Origin: Lachnospiraceae bacterium UBA3820
Lineage (GTDB): Bacteria; Bacillota; Clostridia; Lachnospirales; Lachnospiraceae
Reading direction: 5' to 3'
Length of the DNA: 17,858 bases
Assembly: GCA_002369325.1 (NCBI GenBank)
Contig: DFDU01000118.1
Location: forward strand, 1 to 17,858
Shown in pieces: positions 13,069 through 17,858 of the stretch (its first letter is position 1; each line of letters begins with the position of its first letter). The notes under the pieces were generated by a model. It was not told the DNA's origin. It saw only the letters and a program-made list of their open reading frames with translations, and ran no database searches. The translations under genes were made by a program, and so were the position numbers.

Positions 13069-15357
13069 ATGTCTGTAAAGATTGCGCTTGCCGGCAACCC
13101 TAACTGTGGTAAGACTACATTGTTTAATGCACTTACCGGTGCCAACCAATATGTCGGTAACTGGCCGGGTGTTACGGTCGAGAAAAAAGAAGGAAAGATT
13201 AAAGGTCATAAGGATGTAATACTTCAGGATTTGCCGGGTATTTATTCTTTGTCGCCATATACCCTGGAGGAGGTTGTATCACGTACATATCTCGTTAATG
13301 AGAAGCCGGATGCCATTTTAAATATCGTTGACGGTACAAATATTGAGAGAAACCTCTATCTTACAACACAGCTCGTTGAGCTTGGAATACCTGTTGTAAT
13401 GGCGATAAATATGATGGATCTTGTTCGAAAGAACGGAGACAGTATAAATATCGCAAAGCTTTCCAAGGAGCTTGGATGCGAGATAGTTGCTATAAGTGCA
13501 TTAAAAGGCGATGGTATAGATGAGGCTATAAATAAAGCTATAGCGGCTGCAAATACCGGTAAGGCTGTCAGCGTGCCTGCAGCTTTTGACGAAAAGGTTG
13601 AAAATGCCATATCGGATATATCCGGACAGATTGAGGGCAGTGTTGATAATAAGCTTATTCGTTGGTATGCCGTTAAGGTTTTTGAACGTGATGAGAAAGT
13701 ACTTGAGGCACTTAAGCTTACAAGTGAACAAAAAAAGAATATTGAAGAAGCAATTTCAATAGTTGAAAAAGAAATGGATGACGATGCGGAAAGCATCATA
13801 ACCAATGAAAGATATAACTACATAGGAAGTGTCATTACGGGAACCGTTAAGAAGAAAAGAGGTTCCGACAAGATGACGGTTTCGGATAAGATTGATAAAA
13901 TAGTTACAAACCGTATCCTTGGACTCCCGATATTTGCGGTTATCATGTTTCTTATATATGCGGTTGCCATGGGCGGCTGGGCTGTTTCAATCGGTACAAA
14001 GGCTACAGACTTTACCAATGATGTAATATTCGGTGAATGGGTTCCGAATCTTTTTGATAAGATTCTTACCGCAATCAATGTAAATGAAGGCACATGGCTT
14101 TACGGACTTATTCAGGATGGTATAGTTGCCGGTTTCGGAGCGGTTATCGGTTTCGTGCCTCAGATGCTTGTTTTGTTCCTGTTCCTTTCAATACTTGAGG
14201 ATATAGGATATATGTCAAGAGTAGCATTTGTAATGGACCGTATCTTCCGTCAGTTCGGGCTTTCGGGTAAGAGCTTTATACCGATGCTTGTTGCAACAGG
14301 TTGCGGTATCCCTGGAATTATGTCTTCACGTACCATTGAAAATGATCGTGACAGAAAGATGACGATTATGACTACGACCTTTATGCCTTGCGGTGCCAAG
14401 CTTCCGATTATAGGACTTATCGGCGGAGCATTATTCGGCGGTTCCGCATGGGTGTCAACCTCGGCATATTTTATAGGCGTGGGTTCGATTATACTTACAG
14501 GTATCATACTTAAGAAATTTAAAGCATTTGCGGGAGAGCCTGCACCGTTTGTTATGGAACTTCCTGCTTACCATGTTCCGTCAGTCGGAAATGTGTTAAG
14601 AGCAACATGGGAAAGAGGCTGGTCATTTATTAAGAGAGCTTCATCGGTTATTGTGTTATCTTCGATTATCATATGGTTCTTATCCGGATTCGGTTTTGTA
14701 AACGGAAAATTCGGAATGGTTGATGATTTGTTTGAGGATGATACCGTAGCAACTGAGGAAGAGATTGAAAAAATAGCCGACAAGATGGATATTCCTGTGG
14801 AGGACGTAAACTCGATGGATGCGTCACTTCTGGCTAAAGTCGGAAACGGAGCGGCATTTGTATTTAAACCGCTTGGTTTCGGACAGTGGAGACCTACTGT
14901 TGCAACCGTAACGGGACTTGTGGCTAAGGAAGAGGTTGTCGGTACCTTTGGTGTACTTTACAACTATGATGATCATGACGGTGAAGAAGAACTTGAAGAA
15001 AACGGAGATCAGATCTGGGATAGAGTTGCAGCTGATTATACCAAGCTTTCGGCATTCGCATTTATGATGTTTAACCTTCTTTGTGCACCTTGCTTTGCGG
15101 CAATAGGCGCTATAAAGAGAGAAATGAACAATGCAAAATGGACATGGGCAACAATCGGCTTCATGTGCTTATGGGCATATGTGGTATCACTTTGTACCTA
15201 CCAAATCGGAAATCTTATTGCAAACGGGGTATTCGGTTTCGGAACAGTAGTTGCCTTTGCACTTATCATATTGCTTATCTACTTATTGTTCCGCAAGGGA
15301 TATAAGCCTGATGAACACACTCGCTCGGTAACAAGCGTTGATGCAGCAGATAAGTAA
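13069..15357 (+). CDS. feoB: FeoB ferrous iron transporter
   Basis: FeoB imports Fe(II) across the cytoplasmic membrane and depends on its N-terminal G domain. The 762-residue protein shows G1 GNPNCGKT at 9-16, the G2 region GNWPGVT at 30-36, G3 DLPG at 54-57 and G4 NMMD at 114-117. A helical switch region follows to about 265. The membrane part, from about 283, has the two gate motifs with conserved Cys: GCGIPG (Cys412) and MPCGAKLP (Cys441), plus CAPC (Cys672, Cys675). An acidic loop (HDGEEELEENGDQ, about 640-652) and a second (DDLFEDDTVATEEEIE, about 550-565) lie between late helices. An AGGAGG site precedes the ATG. No feoC is present; the small Cys-rich membrane gene downstream takes that place. 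Confidence 0.97.
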   Translation: MSVKIALAGNPNCGKTTLFNALTGANQYVGNWPGVTVEKKEGKIKGHKDVILQDLPGIYSLSPYTLEEVVSRTYLVNEKPDAILNIVDGTNIERNLYLTTQLVELGIPVVMAINMMDLVRKNGDSINIAKLSKELGCEIVAISALKGDGIDEAINKAIAAANTGKAVSVPAAFDEKVENAISDISGQIEGSVDNKLIRWYAVKVFERDEKVLEALKLTSEQKKNIEEAISIVEKEMDDDAESIITNERYNYIGSVITGTVKKKRGSDKMTVSDKIDKIVTNRILGLPIFAVIMFLIYAVAMGGWAVSIGTKATDFTNDVIFGEWVPNLFDKILTAINVNEGTWLYGLIQDGIVAGFGAVIGFVPQMLVLFLFLSILEDIGYMSRVAFVMDRIFRQFGLSGKSFIPMLVATGCGIPGIMSSRTIENDRDRKMTIMTTTFMPCGAKLPIIGLIGGALFGGSAWVSTSAYFIGVGSIILTGIILKKFKAFAGEPAPFVMELPAYHVPSVGNVLRATWERGWSFIKRASSVIVLSSIIIWFLSGFGFVNGKFGMVDDLFEDDTVATEEEIEKIADKMDIPVEDVNSMDASLLAKVGNGAAFVFKPLGFGQWRPTVATVTGLVAKEEVVGTFGVLYNYDDHDGEEELEENGDQIWDRVAADYTKLSAFAFMMFNLLCAPCFAAIGAIKREMNNAKWTWATIGFMCLWAYVVSLCTYQIGNLIANGVFGFGTVVAFALIILLIYLLFRKGYKPDEHTRSVTSVDAADK

Positions 15358-15411
15358 GAATTAATCAGTTTATCAGAAACCCTTTTTATATTATTATATT
15401 TTTCGAAGGCG

Positions 15412-15442
15412 CCGGACTTACCCGCAACAAGTCCGGTTGCTT
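15412..15442 (+). other. Stable hairpin after feoB
   Basis: CCGGACTT (15412-15419) pairs with AAGTCCGG (15429-15436) around nine bases. Only TTGCTTTC follows, so termination would be partial at best; it may lower the level of the Cys-rich gene relative to feoB. Confidence 0.55.
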
Positions 15443-15518
15443 TCAATAATAAGAAACATGTGTTACAAAATAAGTATTTTGAAAATGTTTATCCGGATTT
15501 GGAAAGGTGGAATTATTT

Positions 15519-15698
15519 ATGGGAACGTTTATTGCGTTGTCTGTGGTGCTGTTAATTGTATATTTATGTATAAAGGACCTTTTTAAATCACATCAGTCAG
15601 CCGGCTGCGGTTCGTGTAGTAATAACGGTTCCTGCAACGGATCATGTTCAGAATGCGGAAATGAAGAAATTCTGGTAACAATAAAAAGAAGAAAATAA
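15519..15698 (+). CDS. FeoB-associated Cys-rich membrane protein
   Basis: This 59-residue protein has one membrane helix (residues 3-22) and a short cytoplasmic or outer tail with five closely spaced Cys: GCGSC, GSCNGSCSEC. It matches the small Cys-rich family regularly found after feoB in Clostridia. The Cys cluster likely binds iron, or shields it, at the FeoB exit, but this is inferred. I start it at ATG 15519, preceded by AAAGGTGG; the in-frame GTG at 15507 overlaps that ribosome site. It lies 161 bp after feoB, past a hairpin, and before a terminator, so it is the last gene of the feo unit. Confidence 0.85.
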   Translation: MGTFIALSVVLLIVYLCIKDLFKSHQSAGCGSCSNNGSCNGSCSECGNEEILVTIKRRK

Positions 15699-15712
15699 AA
15701 TTGTACTAAAAG

Positions 15713-15757
15713 ATGAAATTATAGGCGGCTTTTGACCGCCTAAAAATTTTCATTTTT
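15713..15757 (+). terminator. Intrinsic terminator of the feo operon
   Basis: TAGGCGG (15722-15728) pairs with CCGCCTA (15736-15742) around CTTTTGA; the stem can continue through GATGAAAT against ATTTTCAT. The run TTTTCATTTTT follows. Confidence 0.85.
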
Positions 15758-15773
15758 GTCTATAATTTATATG

Positions 15774-15802
15774 TTGACATACAAGATGGTATGTGATATA
15801 TT
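15774..15802 (+). promoter_or_regulatory. Strong sigma-A promoter of eno
   Basis: TTGACA (15774-15779), a 17-base spacer and TATATT (15797-15802). The start site would be near 15809, giving a leader of about 148 bases. Confidence 0.88.
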
Positions 15803-15809
15803 TTGTATG

Positions 15810-15825
15810 GTTAGGTAACACTAAC
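15810..15825. promoter_or_regulatory. GTTAG/CTAAC dyad at the eno start site
   Basis: GTTAGGTAACACTAAC has 5-bp arms around six bases and begins 8 bases after the -10. It resembles the dyad downstream of the feo promoter in arms and placing, but spacing differs (6 against 10 between TTAG and CTAA), so a shared regulator is only a possibility. Confidence 0.3.
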
Positions 15826-15833
15826 TATCGTGT

Positions 15834-15913
15834 GAATCATGTTGATTCTCTTATTAGCTGTAACTGCTGAATACAGCTAAACGCCGGAGTCCCCGCTTCC
15901 GGCGTGAGAATCA
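15834..15913 (+). ncRNA. Structured eno leader: three-way junction with a competing hairpin
   Basis: Three perfect 8-bp helices form a junction: P1 TGATTCTC (15843-15850) with GAGAATCA (15906-15913); P2 TTAGCTGT (15854-15861) with ACAGCTAA (15873-15880); P3 ACGCCGGA (15881-15888) with TCCGGCGT (15898-15905). Only three bases join P1 to P2, and there are none at the other two joints. The 5' strand of P1 can instead pair with GAATCA at 15834-15839 to form a 6-bp hairpin, so two exclusive folds exist. A T-rich stretch (15917-15930) and GGAGGG follow. It does not match the fluoride riboswitch or other classes I know. Function is inferred. Confidence 0.6.
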
Positions 15914-15956
15914 TACATTATTTCTTTTTAGAAAAAATAAATGGAGGGAATACAAA

Positions 15957-17258
15957 ATGAATTATTTGGAAATTGAAAAGGTATACGGAAGAGAAATACT
16001 TGATTCAAGAGGTAATCCAACAGTTGAAGCCGAGGTTACTTTGATTGACGGTACAGTCGGAAGAGGAACAGCACCGAGTGGAGCTTCCACAGGAGAGTTT
16101 GAGGCACTTGAACTTAGAGACGGCGATAAAGGCAGATATCTTGGCAAGGGTGTTTCAAAGGCTGTTGAAAATATAAATACAATTATAAATGATACAATAA
16201 CAGGTATGGATGCTTCGGATATTTATGCTGTTGATAGAGCAATGATAGCTGCTGATGGAACCAAGGATAAGTCAAAGCTTGGAGCTAATGCTATTCTTGC
16301 TGTTTCCATAGCAACCGCAAGGGCAGCTGCAACCGCACTTGATATTCCGCTTTACAGATTTTTGGGTGGTATTCAGGGCACAAAGCTTCCTGTGCCTATG
16401 ATGAATATATTAAACGGAGGTGCACATGCTGACAGCGCTGTTGATACGCAGGAATTTATGATTATGCCGGTAGGCGCTCCGTCATTTAAGGAAGCTTTAA
16501 GATGGTGTGCAGAGGTATTTCATAAGCTTAAGAGTCTTATTAAGGATATGGGCGATGTAACCGCTGTAGGTGATGAAGGTGGTTTTGCACCTAATCAGTT
16601 AAAGAGTGATGAAGAGGCTATAGAAAAGATACTTGAAGCGATTAAGGCAGCAGGATTTGAGCCCGGTAAGGATTTCATGATTGCCATGGATGCCGCTTCA
16701 TCCGAATGGAAGAGTGAGAAAGGTAAGGGATATTATAAGCAGCCTAAGTCAGGAAAGGAATTTACTTCCGACGAGCTTATAGCACATTGGGAGTCACTTG
16801 TAGATAAATATCCGATCATTTCTATCGAGGATGGTCTTGATGAAGAGGATTGGGAAGGCTGGCAGAAGATGACGGAAAAAATCGGTCATAAGGTACAGCT
16901 TGTCGGAGACGATCTCTTTGTTACAAATACAGAAAGACTATCAAAGGGAATCAAGCTTGGCGCAGGAAATTCAATTCTTATAAAGCTTAACCAGATAGGT
17001 TCTGTTTCGGAAACTCTTGAAGCTATCAAGATGGCACATAAGGCAGGTTACACAGCCATTTCATCTCATCGTTCAGGTGAAACTGCCGATACAACTATTG
17101 CAGATCTTGCTGTGGCACTTAATACCTGTCAGATAAAGACCGGTGCACCAAGCCGTTCCGAGCGAGTAGCCAAGTATAATCAGCTTTTAAGAATAGAAGA
17201 GGCTCTTGGTGAATCTGCTGTATATCCTCAAATGGATGCATTCAACGTAAAGAAGTAA
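15957..17258 (+). CDS. eno: Enolase (phosphopyruvate hydratase)
   Basis: Enolase converts 2-phosphoglycerate to phosphoenolpyruvate in glycolysis. The 433-residue protein has the normal length and all active-site residues: acid/base Glu207 in VGDEGGF, Mg ligands Asp245 (AMDAA), Glu291 (SIEDGL) and Asp318 (VGDDLF), general base Lys343 (LIKLNQIG), His371 in SSHRSGE and Lys394 in IKTGAPSRSERVAKYNQLLRIEE. The N-terminal SGASTG loop (about 40-46) that closes over the substrate is also intact. One small deviation is NGGAHADSAVDTQEF, where NGGSHADNNVDIQEF is usual. GGAGGG lies 9 bases upstream of the ATG. It has its own promoter and a long structured leader, unusual for a housekeeping gene. A NifX-like gene follows 54 bp later. 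Confidence 0.98.
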   Translation: MNYLEIEKVYGREILDSRGNPTVEAEVTLIDGTVGRGTAPSGASTGEFEALELRDGDKGRYLGKGVSKAVENINTIINDTITGMDASDIYAVDRAMIAADGTKDKSKLGANAILAVSIATARAAATALDIPLYRFLGGIQGTKLPVPMMNILNGGAHADSAVDTQEFMIMPVGAPSFKEALRWCAEVFHKLKSLIKDMGDVTAVGDEGGFAPNQLKSDEEAIEKILEAIKAAGFEPGKDFMIAMDAASSEWKSEKGKGYYKQPKSGKEFTSDELIAHWESLVDKYPIISIEDGLDEEDWEGWQKMTEKIGHKVQLVGDDLFVTNTERLSKGIKLGAGNSILIKLNQIGSVSETLEAIKMAHKAGYTAISSHRSGETADTTIADLAVALNTCQIKTGAPSRSERVAKYNQLLRIEEALGESAVYPQMDAFNVKK

Positions 17259-17312
17259 ATTACAATAGATGTCCCCGAAGATAATCATAAATCCAAAGAT
17301 GGGAGATATAAG

Positions 17313-17648
17313 ATGGGAAAAATCAAGAAAATATATGCCAGTGAGATAGTTGCAGTGGCATACGACGGAAATGAAATCAACAACTTTGAACAGAGCGAGG
17401 CATTTTGGATATATGCGGTTGATGGGGATAAGATTGTAAGGACTCAGATATTATCTCTTTATCCGAAGGATATTAAGGATGCGATAGATAAATTTAACAT
17501 TTGTGCCATTGATGTGCTTATATGTAAGAATTACAGCAGTAAATCAATGTCTGTTTTAAAAAAATCAGGTTTTAAAATATATACATTTGACGGAGGTGCG
17601 AAGGCTTCGGTTAAGGCTTATGCCGAAGGGAAATTGGCAGAGATATAA
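17313..17648 (+). CDS. NifX/NifB-like (FeMo-co biosynthesis-type) small protein
   Basis: The 111-residue protein resembles the nitrogenase iron-molybdenum cofactor biosynthesis domain: an opening VAVAYDGNEINNFEQSEAFWIYAVDGDKIV, a central strand AIDVLICKNYSSKSMSVLKKSGFKIYTF, and the closing GGAKASVKAYAEGKL, a well-kept feature of the fold. In family members the first block often ends in a His-Phe-Gly motif at the ligand site; here the equivalent is NNFEQS, so the His is missing. No nif genes are near, and stand-alone members are common in anaerobes, where the role is mostly unknown. GGGAGA precedes the ATG. It may be co-transcribed with eno or start on its own; the shared terminator follows at 17691. 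Confidence 0.75.
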   Translation: MGKIKKIYASEIVAVAYDGNEINNFEQSEAFWIYAVDGDKIVRTQILSLYPKDIKDAIDKFNICAIDVLICKNYSSKSMSVLKKSGFKIYTFDGGAKASVKAYAEGKLAEI

Positions 17649-17684
17649 AAAAGCTGTCATGGACATCAAACCGTGTCACCGATT

Positions 17685-17728
17685 ACGAAAAAAGTATGGC
17701 TGAATCGGCTCAGCCATACTTTTTTTGG
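17685..17728. terminator. Strong bidirectional terminator
   Basis: AAAGTATGGCTGA (17691-17703) pairs with TCAGCCATACTTT (17710-17722) over 13 bp around a 6-base loop, with an A-run before and a T-run after. It suits termination from eno and the NifX-like gene on the plus strand and from the convergent gene on the minus strand. A second small hairpin, AACCGA/TCGGTT, lies at 17752-17767. Confidence 0.92.
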
Positions 17729-17775
17729 GGTTTTTGTGAAATTATATAATTAACCGAAAGATCGGTTGAAGGAAG

Positions 17776-17858
17776 TTAATTATCATCCGAAGGCTTTTCC
17801 GGTGGAGTCTTTCCGTCATCCGAGGGCTTCTTAGGAGGTTCACCGTTGCTGCTCTGGT
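17776..17858 (-). CDS. C-terminal end of a convergent protein with a Pro/Asp-rich tail (partial)
   Basis: Read on the minus strand from the right edge, one frame stays open to a TAA at 17776-17778 and gives QSSNGEPPKKPSDDG, then KTPPEKPSDDN. The tail is low in complexity and repeats the KPSDD unit, as in the ends of many surface or secreted proteins. The other two minus frames are less convincing. The 27 visible residues do not allow a family call. Direction and position fit the bidirectional terminator next to it. Confidence 0.6.
   Translation of the reverse strand, partial: QSSNGEPPKKPSDDGKTPPEKPSDDN

Noticed and set aside
15834..15913. Fluoride (crcB) riboswitch, expected because fluoride inhibits enolase
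   Set aside because: The required GG-x-GAUG start and the short pseudoknotted core are absent; the junction seen here is a different architecture.

Overview
The window looks like chromosomal DNA of a low-GC, endospore-forming Clostridia, most likely Lachnospiraceae. The evidence is AT-rich DNA with strong AGGAGG ribosome binding sites, a SipL-type spore morphogenesis gene, ger and spoIIR genes, and a clostridial feoA-feoA-feoB cluster with a FeoB-associated Cys-rich protein. Almost every gene is on the plus strand. Only a cut-off gene at the right edge (17776-17858) is on the minus strand.

Layout. (1) 1-1491: the end of an XRE-type regulator with six membrane segments, then a small PrcB-like lipoprotein. 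(2) 1627-9357: a sporulation and housekeeping block: sipL, ispE, a GntR/FadR-type regulator, a GerA-type germinant receptor A subunit, an unusual receptor B subunit fused to a shortened GerC-like lipoprotein domain, and spoIIR. From memory, sipL, ispE, a GntR gene and spoIIR also lie close together in Clostridioides difficile; here two ger genes sit inside that block. (3) 9483-11357: a SPFH-domain membrane protein, an Arc-like ribbon-helix-helix protein and a four-helix membrane protein. Their promoter carries two TGATATCA boxes 11 bp apart over the -10, a good candidate site for the encoded Arc-like protein. (4) 11321-12160: about 840 bp without genes, holding a long imperfect palindrome, six 53-bp tandem repeats and an 18-bp inverted repeat around that array. 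(5) 12186-15757: the ferrous iron uptake operon (feoA, feoA, feoB, Cys-rich protein), with a consensus promoter, a DtxR/IdeR-like iron box, a terminator-like leader hairpin, a probable 71-bp insertion with an 8-bp target duplication between the feoA genes, and 20-bp tandem repeats before feoB. (6) 15774-17728: enolase with its own promoter and a structured leader that can form a compact three-way junction or a competing hairpin, then a NifX/NifB-like small protein and a strong terminator. (7) the tail of a convergent gene with a Pro/Asp-rich C-terminus.

How it works together. SipL acts in the mother cell on coat attachment, SpoIIR signals from forespore to mother cell, and the Ger proteins form a germinant receptor. 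The feo genes form one iron uptake unit, probably repressed by a metal-dependent DtxR-family regulator. The best candidates for undescribed biology are the enolase leader RNA, the GerB-GerC fusion, the paired operator of the SPFH operon, and the repeat-rich spacer before feo.
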